Assembly: GCF_003952225.1 (NCBI RefSeq)
Contig: NZ_CP034437.1
Span: 4,354,501-4,418,500, forward strand
Origin: Paenibacillus albus
GTDB lineage: Bacteria; Bacillota; Bacilli; Paenibacillales; Paenibacillaceae
Reading direction: 5' to 3'
DNA length: 64,000 bases
Shown: piece after piece, positions 53,746 to 62,425 of the stretch
Position numbering within the stretch: position 1 is the first letter of the stretch
How the letters are laid out: each line of letters begins with the position of its first letter
Position numbers and translations under genes: made by a program
The notes under the pieces: model-generated
Told to the model about the DNA's origin: nothing
Seen by the model: only the letters and a program-made list of their open reading frames with translations
Databases searched by the model: none

Positions 53746-54144
53746 TCAGTTCAGAACCTGAGCAATCTCCCACATATGTCCGTCTGGATCGGAGAAACAA
53801 GCTGTCCGTCGCCCCCAAGGACGAGTTATCGGTCCATTTAATAACTGGACTCCTCTCCTTTTCAACTCCTCGCATACCGGATCAACCTCCGGCACTTGGA
53901 TCGTGAACAGAAACCGCGCGCCATCTCCTCGGTTCCCAACCAGCGCGGGTTCAACCAATTCCGGGGCTTGCGATTGTTGTAAGAGGTTGATCCGTGTATT
54001 CCCATAATCGAACACCGCACAGTGTTCATCTTCATAAATAACCGCTAGTTTGAACGATTCTTGATAGAACTCCTTCGACCTCTCTAATTCAGCTACAAAC
54101 AATGTGATTTCTGTAATGTTGTTCATCCCGTTCTCTGTCGTCAT
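53746..54144 (-). CDS. VOC/glyoxalase-family protein
   Basis: 132 residues, two beta-alpha-beta-beta-beta modules. The C-terminal RTACFSDPDGHMWEIAQ (with Glu as a probable metal ligand) is the VOC signature; the N-terminal ITLFVAELERSKEFYQ is the matching first module. Single-domain members include glyoxalase-like, antibiotic-binding and ring-cleaving proteins, so the role is open. Start placed at ATG 54144 (AGAGG about 10 bases upstream); ATGs at 54126, 54150 and 54174 are in frame. Confidence 0.82.
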   Translation of the reverse strand: MTTENGMNNITEITLFVAELERSKEFYQESFKLAVIYEDEHCAVFDYGNTRINLLQQSQAPELVEPALVGNRGDGARFLFTIQVPEVDPVCEELKRRGVQLLNGPITRPWGRRTACFSDPDGHMWEIAQVLN

Positions 54145-54349
54145 TCGCATCCGACCTCTCTTCGCTTGTTTCATCCTACGATTCAGATCCCTATCCCTGC
54201 TCTATTCGTACATATTCGATAGACGTGTACCATTTCCTCTGACATATACAGCTGCCTTCATTCCATCCCAAAGAGGAAGCGCGTGCAGATTGTCAAATTA
54301 ATAAAGAAACGCACAAGTAATGTCATAACTTTACGGGAGTGATAATCGC

Positions 54350-55930
54350 ATGATTAAGCTGCTGCTCGTTGAAGACGAGTCCGTAACTAGAAAAGGTCTG
54401 ATGAAGCATATCAAGTGGCATGAGCTGGGCGTTGATGTTGTCGAAGAAGCCAAGGACGGCATTGACGGTCTCGATGCAGCCCGCCGCATACACCCGGACA
54501 TCGTCATATCGGATATCCGGATGCCGGGCATGAACGGCATCGAATTCACTTCCTGCATCAGAGAACAGTTTCCGGCATGCCAAATTATTTATTTGAGCGG
54601 TCATTCCGACAAGGAGTACCTGAAAGCGGCTATTCGACTGAATGCTGTCAGCTATGTCGAGAAACCGATTAATATCGACGAGCTGCAAGAGGTTATTGCG
54701 AGAGCTGTGAAGCTTTGTTTAGAAAATGCGAAATTCAAGCATATGAACTTGGCGCTCTCGGAAAGCCAGCCGTTCATTCGTCAGAATATCGTGAACGGGC
54801 TGATTCACAGCCCAATCGACAACGATGAACTGACGCGAAACTTGCACCTTGCCGGCATCGCACTTGACCATGGCGACTCCTATACCGCTTCCATGATCGT
54901 CCCCTCCTATGACGAATTCGAGACCAATGATGTCAAACAAAGCTGCTCGAACAGAATCATCGCGTTTCTTCATCAATCAGCGAACGGCCTTATGCATTTG
55001 GCAGCCATGAGAGAATCCTTCCATATCCTAGTCATATCCATACATAAACCGGCATACAAGCAAGATTTTGACGCCATGTATCATCACTTATCGGCGCATG
55101 TGAAAGAACAACAATTGAAATGCTTGGCCATATCCTGGGTCGTCGGCAGCACGACGCCCGAATTGCACCGATTACGCGATTCCTATAAGCTTGCGGACGG
55201 CTTTCTTAAGCATCTGTTTTACTACGACTTCGGCAATATTTTCTACGCGAATAACAAGCCGGCAGCCGTATATGCACTGGGTGAAGATATCATTGCCGCC
55301 TATGCCAGTCTTCTGCAGGAGCTTCACAAAGACAGCATCATTCAGTTTACGGAAAATTTATACCGCGCGTTAAAAACACAGACCGGAACGCCGGTCGACG
55401 AAGTTAAAAACCTTTTCTATCGCATGATGCGCATGCTCGTCCAGCAAGGCGAGAAGCGCGGGCTCCATCCAATCCCATCCGGTCTTCGGCAAGAGGAATA
55501 TGATTGGGCGATCATGTCGAGGATCGGCACGCTCAAGCAGCTGAAAGTTTACTTCCTGAATAAGGCAGCCATTATCCTTGACGGCATCGACAAGCTTGAA
55601 ACGAACAGCAGAGCCGTTCTTGATGTGAAAAAGTATATCCGAGGCAAATATCGCGATAAGGAGATCTCTGTGAATATGCTGGCCGAGCACGTTCACCTGA
55701 CGCCGACCTACCTGTCGACTTTGTTTAAGAAAGAAACAGGTAAAACGATAAGCGAATATATAACCGAGGTCAGAATCGAGCATTCCGCAGACCTGTTAAT
55801 GGAGCCGCAATCCAAGCTGTACCAGGTCGCGGATTTGTCAGGCTATAACGATGCCAATTATTTCGCGAAGGCGTTCAAAAAAATAACCGGCATGACACCA
55901 ACTGAGTTCAGGAGAAAACATAAATCGTGA
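54350..55930 (+). CDS. two-component response regulator, YesN/AraC type
   Basis: 526 residues: receiver domain (1-115) with acidic Asp9/phospho-acceptor Asp55 (IVISDIRMPG) and Lys105; a middle linker domain (about 130-400); and a C-terminal AraC double helix-turn-helix (about 425-525, LAEHVHLTPTYLSTLFKKETG then GYNDANYFAKAFKKITGMTP). GGGAG 8 bases before the ATG. It overlaps the kinase gene by 4 bases. Target is most likely the convergent transporter operon at 57.8-62.2 kb. Confidence 0.94.
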   Translation: MIKLLLVEDESVTRKGLMKHIKWHELGVDVVEEAKDGIDGLDAARRIHPDIVISDIRMPGMNGIEFTSCIREQFPACQIIYLSGHSDKEYLKAAIRLNAVSYVEKPINIDELQEVIARAVKLCLENAKFKHMNLALSESQPFIRQNIVNGLIHSPIDNDELTRNLHLAGIALDHGDSYTASMIVPSYDEFETNDVKQSCSNRIIAFLHQSANGLMHLAAMRESFHILVISIHKPAYKQDFDAMYHHLSAHVKEQQLKCLAISWVVGSTTPELHRLRDSYKLADGFLKHLFYYDFGNIFYANNKPAAVYALGEDIIAAYASLLQELHKDSIIQFTENLYRALKTQTGTPVDEVKNLFYRMMRMLVQQGEKRGLHPIPSGLRQEEYDWAIMSRIGTLKQLKVYFLNKAAIILDGIDKLETNSRAVLDVKKYIRGKYRDKEISVNMLAEHVHLTPTYLSTLFKKETGKTISEYITEVRIEHSADLLMEPQSKLYQVADLSGYNDANYFAKAFKKITGMTPTEFRRKHKS

Positions 55931-57732
55931 GAAAAGCGCTGCGAACGATAATCGAGTTATTTTCCAATATGCATATTCGGGGCAAGCTCCTGATCTCCTA
56001 TTTCATCCTCATCTTCTTACCGCTTGCCGTAATGACTGCCATTACGTACAAGAATGTATCGAGTGACTACGAGAAACAAATCCTTCACTCGGCCGATCAG
56101 TCGTTTGACCAGGCCTACACGTTCTTAACCTACAAGGTGAATACGCTGATCAAGGCCTCCGACGTCATCTATTTCAACGCCGATGTTCAAACGATTCTGA
56201 CAAGGGAACGGCAGCAGTTCGCGGATGATTACGTACAACAGAACATAGATAGACAGAGATTGGAATACTTCTTAAACAGCTTTCAGAATACGGAAGATAT
56301 TTATCGGGCAAGCCTGTATGTTCCCGGTTGGCTGATGTATGCCGGTCAGAACTTCAACTTTATGAACATGGACGCATTCTCCCAAACCGAGAGCTATCAG
56401 GCGCTGCTGGCTTCCAAGGATAAGGTCAGCTGGCTTCCGGTGCATGCCGTTACGAATAACAATACCAATCTCGATCCGGTGCAGGTCATTTCGCTGCTTC
56501 GCAAAATCCGAAATAGCGAGCAGACGACAGAAATTATCGGCATCATCGAGCTGAACATTTTAAAAGACATCATCGAGGGAATCATCCAGAAAGCGAATAT
56601 TACGAATGACGGCGTTGTCTATATTCAGAATTCGGTCGGCGATATCGTCAGCTGTTCAAACATGGAAAATTTCAAAAGCATCAACCCGAATGTGGCACTC
56701 ATCCAGGATACCCAAGACGATGGCATGTCATGGAATAACGCAAAGATCGGCAGCAGTGATTACCTCCTCAAGAAGAGAACGATCGAGAATACAGATTGGA
56801 CGATGGTTACGGCGATTCCTCTGACGGAAATATTCAAGCAAAGCATCCGAATCAGGGACCTCATGCTCGTATTGATGCTCCTCTGCGGCCTTCTCTCTTA
56901 TGGACTGGCCTATCTGATTACAGGCGCAACGGTCAAACGCATCTTGCTGCTCAAGAAGAAAATGCGTTTGGTTCAGGAAGGCGTACTTAACGTGGAAGTG
57001 CATTCCACCATTCGCGACGAGATCGGCGAGTTGACCGACAGCTTTAATCATATGATCAAACGAATCGGCATTCTCGTAGACGAGCAGTATCAGAACGGCA
57101 AGGAAATTAAGAATCTGGAGCTCAAAGCGCTGCAAGCGCAGATCAATCCGCATTTTCTGTATAACACGCTTGAAATGATCAACTGGAAGGCCATTGACAA
57201 TGATGTGCCCGAAATCGCCGTCATCTCGCAGTCGCTTGCCAAGTTTTATAAGCTCAGCTTGAACAAGGGCAAGGATATCGTCAGCATCGCAGATGAAATC
57301 AACCATATTCGCGCCTATGTGCAAATTCAGAATCTGCGATTCGATAATAAAATCAAGCTCGAGGTTCATATCGCCGAAGAGTTATATGGCTGCGATATCT
57401 TGAAGTTAATTCTCCAGCCCCTTGTCGAGAATTCCATTATCCACGGCATACTCGAAGCTAGGGACAGTGAGGAAGGCATCATCACCATTACAGGTTCTCT
57501 CGATAAGAACGATATTGTCATAGCAGTCGAAGACGATGGTGTAGGAATGCTTTCGGAACAAGCTGATGGGCTGCTTGCTAACGGGAACGGCAATGATGAA
57601 GCGCAAGGATACGGCGTCAGAAACATCAATCACCGAATCAAGCTCTGCTATGGTCAGGAATATGGCCTCGCCTACCGTTCATCGCAGGGGAGCGGTACAA
57701 AGGTCGAAATTCGAATCCCGTATCGCCGCTAA
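55927..57732 (+). CDS. sensor histidine kinase, YesM type
   Basis: 601 residues: membrane helix (about 21-41), large extracellular dCache-like sensor (about 42-310), second helix (about 311-333), HAMP (about 334-386), His-kinase domain with the phosphorylated His409 in QAQINPHFLYNTLEM, and HATPase with PLVENSIIHGI and DDGVGM. GTG start overlapping the response-regulator stop (GTGA). It probably senses an extracellular sugar/nucleoside or a binding protein. Terminator follows. Confidence 0.94.
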   Translation: MRKALRTIIELFSNMHIRGKLLISYFILIFLPLAVMTAITYKNVSSDYEKQILHSADQSFDQAYTFLTYKVNTLIKASDVIYFNADVQTILTRERQQFADDYVQQNIDRQRLEYFLNSFQNTEDIYRASLYVPGWLMYAGQNFNFMNMDAFSQTESYQALLASKDKVSWLPVHAVTNNNTNLDPVQVISLLRKIRNSEQTTEIIGIIELNILKDIIEGIIQKANITNDGVVYIQNSVGDIVSCSNMENFKSINPNVALIQDTQDDGMSWNNAKIGSSDYLLKKRTIENTDWTMVTAIPLTEIFKQSIRIRDLMLVLMLLCGLLSYGLAYLITGATVKRILLLKKKMRLVQEGVLNVEVHSTIRDEIGELTDSFNHMIKRIGILVDEQYQNGKEIKNLELKALQAQINPHFLYNTLEMINWKAIDNDVPEIAVISQSLAKFYKLSLNKGKDIVSIADEINHIRAYVQIQNLRFDNKIKLEVHIAEELYGCDILKLILQPLVENSIIHGILEARDSEEGIITITGSLDKNDIVIAVEDDGVGMLSEQADGLLANGNGNDEAQGYGVRNINHRIKLCYGQEYGLAYRSSQGSGTKVEIRIPYRR

Positions 57733-57735
57733 CAG

Positions 57736-57776
57736 AAAGGTTCAGGCAGGATGTATCCCCGCCTGAACCTTTTTTC
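57736..57776. terminator. bidirectional terminator between kinase and binding-protein genes
   Basis: AAAGGTTCAGGC / GCCTGAACCTTT 12-bp stem, 13-base loop, T6 on the plus strand. Only ~45 bases separate the two convergent stops, so it probably serves both. Confidence 0.88.
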
Positions 57777-57777
57777 T

Positions 57778-59346
57778 TTAGCTATTCTTGTTGGAGGCGA
57801 TGAACGCGTCCAGCTGCTTCTGCATCTCAGCCATGATCTTCTCGGAGCCTGCAGCTTTAATTTTGGAAACGAGTGTTTTGAGCCCTTCTTCCGGATTCTT
57901 CACGTATCCGTAGTTGAGCGGGAACGAATATTGCTGTACGACGTTGGTGACAGCTGCCATTTCGTTCTTGACCGGCTCGAAATCAGGCGTGAAGAGCGCG
58001 TAAGGGTTCTCTTTCGCCCGTGCAGCGAGTGCTTTGCGCACGTCGCCGATGTTCGGCGGCGAATCTACGACTTCATATCGGAGCTCTGGCGCCTTAAAGC
58101 CCCAAGAGCAATAGCCATCCGGCGCGAAGCCGTCCAAATCAAGCGCTTTGAGCTTATTGTCGGCCGTAATTTCATAGTGCTTGCCCTCGATACCGTAAGT
58201 CAGGAGATTGTTATAGCTTCGGTCCGTGCGCAGCAATTCAAGGAACATCAAGGCGCGCTCCGGATTTTTGGAGGAAGCCGGTATCGCCATGCCATCCTGC
58301 ATCGCCTGCGTTTTATACGTGTACTTGCTGTTCAGATAGAACTGGACGTCCCAAGCCGGGTGTTCCATGTATGCGCCGCTCCAGGAATCTTGATTGTGCA
58401 GAATGGATGCAGCCTTCTCTTCCTTGAACATTTTATCGTCTTTGTTGGAGAGGATCGATTTCGTCCAGTATCCCTTATCTCCCCACTCTTTCATTTTCTT
58501 GAAGTAATCCAGAATGCCGTCCGTCTCATATAAGTTAATGATTTTGGCGGATGGATCATCCATATTCACGTAGAAAGGCGTAAACTGGCTCGACAGCACG
58601 TTGTAATAGCCGTTCGCCGCTGCATAATACGTCTCAAGACCGCCGGATGAGCTGATCTGGCCGCTTGGATCGAGCTGCGGATCGTTCTTCACTACCGCAT
58701 CCATATATTTGCCGTAATCATCGATGTTGTTGATGGATGTCAGCCCATATTTCTTCATGAGATCGCCTCTGACGATATAGCCCATATCCCCATACTGATA
58801 GAACTCTGCCGGCATACCGTAGAGATGGCCGTCCACTTCCGTCTGCTTATAGAAATCCGGAGTGATCTGCGCAAGACTCTTCGGCGCATACTTCTTGGCC
58901 AAGTCTTCAATCGCCATAAACGCGCCTTTTCGAGCATTGGAATAGAAGTTTGTCCACGTAGAAGCGTAAATCAGATCAATCGGTTCGCCGGATGCGAGAA
59001 GCAGCGGATATTGCGTGCCATAATCAGCCCAGCCTACCCAGTTAACGGTTAAGGTAGCGTTCAAGTCTTTCTTCAGTTTCTTGTTCACCTCGGCAAGCAC
59101 CATGTCATAATCCTTGGCAGGCGATCCGATCAGGTACATCGTCAAGTTCACATGCTTCGAAAGGTCGATATCCGATTTCGCCGCCGTATTGCCGGAAGCA
59201 GCATTATCCGTTGTCCCCTTCTCATTGGTGCCGGTGCTTGAATCTGATTTCGAATTTCCGGAGTTATTGCCGCCGCATGCGGTAAGCGCAAGCATTATAC
59301 TGAGCACCAACGGCAATAACAGCGTAAGCACGTTTGATCTTCTCAT
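57778..59346 (-). CDS. extracellular solute-binding lipoprotein (LplA-like)
   Basis: 522 residues. Lipoprotein signal with lipobox LTAC just before GGNNSGNSKSDSS, a Ser/Thr/Asn-rich linker, then a large cluster-B binding protein (about 60-520). The GYCSWGFKAPELRYE region is typical of the LplA/DUF3502-containing group. Delivers substrate to the two permeases upstream. ATG at 59346 has GGGGG 6 bases upstream; the ATG two codons earlier sits on the ribosome site. Last gene of the operon. Confidence 0.92.
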   Translation of the reverse strand: MRRSNVLTLLLPLVLSIMLALTACGGNNSGNSKSDSSTGTNEKGTTDNAASGNTAAKSDIDLSKHVNLTMYLIGSPAKDYDMVLAEVNKKLKKDLNATLTVNWVGWADYGTQYPLLLASGEPIDLIYASTWTNFYSNARKGAFMAIEDLAKKYAPKSLAQITPDFYKQTEVDGHLYGMPAEFYQYGDMGYIVRGDLMKKYGLTSINNIDDYGKYMDAVVKNDPQLDPSGQISSSGGLETYYAAANGYYNVLSSQFTPFYVNMDDPSAKIINLYETDGILDYFKKMKEWGDKGYWTKSILSNKDDKMFKEEKAASILHNQDSWSGAYMEHPAWDVQFYLNSKYTYKTQAMQDGMAIPASSKNPERALMFLELLRTDRSYNNLLTYGIEGKHYEITADNKLKALDLDGFAPDGYCSWGFKAPELRYEVVDSPPNIGDVRKALAARAKENPYALFTPDFEPVKNEMAAVTNVVQQYSFPLNYGYVKNPEEGLKTLVSKIKAAGSEKIMAEMQKQLDAFIASNKNS

Positions 59347-59397
59347 ACGCATCCCCCTTGAAATAGTCGTTTATTCGATAAACCGGACGATCCGGCA

Positions 59398-60318
59398 TTA
59401 TCCTTTGATCGCTCCAACCGTAAGGCCTTTGACAAAATATTTCTGAACGGACGGATAGACAAGAATGATCGGCCCCGTCGCAATGACCGCCATGGCCAGC
59501 TTCAACGATAAGGTAGGCACGGAAATCGCGGCTACGCTTGCCATCTTGGAAATTCGAGATATGGCTTCCGCTGATTGCAGCGTCGAGAACAGCAAATATT
59601 GCAGCGGGAATTTGTTCGCATCCGAAATATAGAGCATCGCGTTGTACCAGTCATTCCAGTAATCCAAGGCATAGAACAGGCCAATCGTCGCAAGCCCTGG
59701 CTTCGTAAGCGGCAGGATCAGCTTCATGAAAATGGTGAAGTCCCCCGCTCCGTCGATTTTGGCCGATTCACTGATCGAATCAGGAATGGAACTGATGAAG
59801 GTCCGCATCACGATGAGATAGAACACATTGATCAGAAGCGGAAGAATCAACGAAAGCATATCGTTCTTCAATTGCAGATACTTCACGAAGAAAATATAGG
59901 TCGACAGAATGCCTCCGTTGAACAGCGTCGTAAAGTAGAAGAAGAACGCAAGCTTGTTCCGGTACTTGAAATCCTTGCGGTTCATCACGTAAGCCGTCAT
60001 CGAAGTAACGAACAGCCCGACGATCGTCCCGATGACCGTTATGAAGATGGATACTCCGTATGCCCGTATGATCGAATCCGGGAACTTGAACAACACGCGA
60101 TAAGCCTCAATTGAGAATTTGCTAGGTATGATTCCATAACCGTGCTGCGCGATCGCATTCTCGTCCGTGAATGACCCGGATACGAGGATTTCGAACGGCA
60201 GCAAACAAAGAATAGCCGCGACGGTAACGACGGTATAGCTAATGATGTTGAATAATAGATTCGCGCCTTCCGTCTTCGGGATTTTTCCTTTCCGGTCGAA
60301 AGCAAGATTGTTCTCCAT
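59398..60318 (-). CDS. CUT1 ABC transporter permease (LplC/YtcP-like)
   Basis: 306 residues, six hydrophobic helices. The EAA loop SESAKIDGAGDFTIFMKLILPLTKPG (about 186-211) contacts the ATPase. It ends with QKYFVKGLTVGAIKG, the signature tail also found as an isolated remnant at 12526-12600. GAGGAG before the ATG. No ATPase gene is in the operon, so a shared MsmX-type ATPase elsewhere is presumably used, as in Bacillus. Confidence 0.93.
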   Translation of the reverse strand: MENNLAFDRKGKIPKTEGANLLFNIISYTVVTVAAILCLLPFEILVSGSFTDENAIAQHGYGIIPSKFSIEAYRVLFKFPDSIIRAYGVSIFITVIGTIVGLFVTSMTAYVMNRKDFKYRNKLAFFFYFTTLFNGGILSTYIFFVKYLQLKNDMLSLILPLLINVFYLIVMRTFISSIPDSISESAKIDGAGDFTIFMKLILPLTKPGLATIGLFYALDYWNDWYNAMLYISDANKFPLQYLLFSTLQSAEAISRISKMASVAAISVPTLSLKLAMAVIATGPIILVYPSVQKYFVKGLTVGAIKG

Positions 60319-60357
60319 AGATCTCCTCTCCTGATGAAGACGTCATCGAGCCAGCCC

Positions 60358-61278
60358 TTAGAACAATGCGTTGTCCGGTCTGGTCTTACGAATAAGCCCA
60401 TTCACCACCATAATGATTACGAAGCAGAGTACGGATTGATAGAACGTCGCAGCAGCCGGCATCGCAATATCGCCGCTTGTTAGAAGCGATCGGAAAACAA
60501 ACGTATCGATGACATCGGTCGTATCGAACAACTGACCGTTATTGCCGATAATCTGGTAAAACATCTGGAAATCGCCCCGTAATATCCGGCCTATGTTTAA
60601 CAGGAACATAATGAAGATCGTCGGACTAATCGACGGAATCGTAATATAGAATATTTTCTGAAAAATATTCGCTCCGTCAATTTCAGCTGCTTCAAAGCAT
60701 TCGGCGTCGATGCTGAGGATCGAAGCGATATAGATGACGGACGTATAGCCGACCCACTTCCAGGAGTTGAAGAAAGCAATGATGAATATCCACACTGTCG
60801 GTGTGCTGTAGAGGTTAACGGGGTCCATGTGGAATGATTTCAGCACCGTGTTCAGCGTTCCGGTTTCATAGTTGAAGATGTTGTACACGAAGACGCCGAC
60901 AATCGTCCATGAGATGAAGAAAGGAAGGAAAATAATCGATTGCGATATCTTCTTGAAATACTTCCCTCTCATCTCATTAATGAAAATCGCGATCATGATG
61001 GCAAACAGCTGCGAGGTGGCCAGATTCAACAAGTTGTACAGAATCGTATTGCGTGTTACTCGCAGTCCGGTCCCGGAATTAAAGAAGTACTTGAAGTTCT
61101 CGAACCCGTTCCAATGACTGCCGAACACGCCGAGGTCGAACCTGTAATCCTTAAACGCCAGAATAATTCCCGCCATCGGGATGTAGGAGATCAAGAGGAC
61201 CAAAAAAACCGCAGGTAATGCCATTAAGAACAAGGTTCTATTCTTCCGGATCTCATAGAGAAAACCTCGCTTGATCAA
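60358..61278 (-). CDS. CUT1 ABC transporter permease (LplB-like)
   Basis: 306 residues, six helices. The EAA loop CFEAAEIDGANIFQKIFYITIPSISP (about 195-220) is clear, and the N-terminus (FLMALPAVFLVLLISYIPMAGIILAFKDY) is typical of LplB. TTG start with GGAAG about 11 bases upstream. Lies 39 bases before the second permease and 35 bases after the nucleoside hydrolase. Confidence 0.92.
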   Translation of the reverse strand: MIKRGFLYEIRKNRTLFLMALPAVFLVLLISYIPMAGIILAFKDYRFDLGVFGSHWNGFENFKYFFNSGTGLRVTRNTILYNLLNLATSQLFAIMIAIFINEMRGKYFKKISQSIIFLPFFISWTIVGVFVYNIFNYETGTLNTVLKSFHMDPVNLYSTPTVWIFIIAFFNSWKWVGYTSVIYIASILSIDAECFEAAEIDGANIFQKIFYITIPSISPTIFIMFLLNIGRILRGDFQMFYQIIGNNGQLFDTTDVIDTFVFRSLLTSGDIAMPAAATFYQSVLCFVIIMVVNGLIRKTRPDNALF

Positions 61279-61313
61279 GCGCTGTCACTTCCTTTGTCTC
61301 CCGAATCATTGCG

Positions 61314-62210
61314 TTAGAAGCATACTCTGTCCATATACAGCTTGATAAAAGCTTCTGCATCCACATGCTTGGCGGCCTTGATGACGGACTGTTCCGCGTT
61401 TGCCCGCCAGTAGAGCGCGCTTCGGTTATACGTCTGCCCGCGGGTAAATTCCCCTTGCGTTTCTACAACGATCTCATCCTGCTGGAATTCAAGCATGCGA
61501 TTATCGAATACGGCGCAGACGGCCAGCGGATCATGCATCATGGGAAGATGCTTCGCCACCTTATACCAACGATCGAGCAATTCCGGAATATAAGCACCGG
61601 ATTGTTTATGGCTGGTCTTTAGCCTGTTCACGTCTTCCTCGGTCAGCACGCATTGCACCGTAACATCTAGCCCAACTGCCCTGATGGGGATGCCGGATTC
61701 GAACACGATCCTTGCAGCTTCCGGATCGCACCGGATATTCCATTCGCTAAGATGGCTGTAGAAGCAGCCTCCCATCATAACAATTTCTTTCACTTTGTGT
61801 TTGAACGCAGGCTCTCGGAGGATAGAGACAGCGATATTGGTCAAGGGGCCGATCGGCACCAACGTAATATCCCCGTCCGACTTCATAATGGTGTCGACAA
61901 TGAAATCGTTGCCATTTTTCCCGAAACCGTTAGCGTGTCCGTCCTTCTCCTCCGAGTACTGGCAAGGGATCTCGTTGATGTCAACTTTGTTAAGGATCGG
62001 ACTGGCGATTCCGGCGTAGACGGGAATATCCGACCTCCCGGCCATGCTTAGCAGGTTTACCGCTAACTTAGCCCGTGCTGTCACATTTTTGAACACCGTC
62101 GTTATGCCGATTACATCAAGCTCCGGCGACTCCAGCGCAAGCGCAATCGCCAGTGCATCATCGATATCGTCGCCAATATCCGTATCAATAATGATCTTCG
62201 TTCGCTCCAT
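61314..62210 (-). CDS. inosine/uridine-preferring nucleoside hydrolase
   Basis: 298 residues. N-terminal Ca-binding cluster IIIDTDIGDDIDDALAI (about 6-22) is the family hallmark; later VPIGPLTNIAVSI and EIVMMGGCFY, and a catalytic-region His in MMHDPLAV (about 228-235). It splits ribonucleosides to base and ribose in the cytosol. ATG at 62210 with GGAGGG 5 bases upstream; an ATG at 62228 is too close to it. First gene of the operon, so the transporter probably imports a nucleoside or glycosylated base. A cre-like site lies just upstream. Confidence 0.92.
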   Translation of the reverse strand: MERTKIIIDTDIGDDIDDALAIALALESPELDVIGITTVFKNVTARAKLAVNLLSMAGRSDIPVYAGIASPILNKVDINEIPCQYSEEKDGHANGFGKNGNDFIVDTIMKSDGDITLVPIGPLTNIAVSILREPAFKHKVKEIVMMGGCFYSHLSEWNIRCDPEAARIVFESGIPIRAVGLDVTVQCVLTEEDVNRLKTSHKQSGAYIPELLDRWYKVAKHLPMMHDPLAVCAVFDNRMLEFQQDEIVVETQGEFTRGQTYNRSALYWRANAEQSVIKAAKHVDAEAFIKLYMDRVCF

Positions 62211-62266
62211 CTTAACCCTCCATACCATTGGTCTTTGCTATCGCTTGGGTAAGTCACGCTGCAATA

Positions 62267-62282
62267 TTGTAAGGGCTTACAA
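62267..62282. promoter_or_regulatory. cre-like palindrome upstream of nucleoside hydrolase operon
   Basis: TTGTAAG-GG-CTTACAA. The inner 14 bases differ from the optimal CcpA site TGTAAGCGCTTACA at one position (CG to GG in the centre). It is 57 bases upstream of the start. Catabolite repression by CcpA is a fair guess; a dedicated regulator could also use it. Confidence 0.45.
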
Positions 62283-62392
62283 ATACTATTCTAGAGTGAA
62301 TTCGGAACGCTTCATATATACAAAAGTACGATTTCAAGTAAAAATATACGTTCTTGCATGGCGCACCTGGCTGTTCCCGTAACGAAGCCCAA

Positions 62393-62420
62393 CAAAAAAA
62401 GCCGCTGTTGAGCGACTTTT
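62393..62420 (-). terminator. terminator after ABC exporter
   Basis: GTCGCT-CAAC-AGCGGC (one G-T pair) followed by TTTTTTT on the minus strand, 6 bases past the stop at 62426. Confidence 0.85.
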
Positions 62421-62425
62421 AAGAG

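Noticed and set aside
57751-58533. 260-codon plus-strand frame opposite the binding-protein gene
   Set aside because: Arg/Val/Leu-rich antisense shadow of a clear lipoprotein gene, no ribosome site or family.
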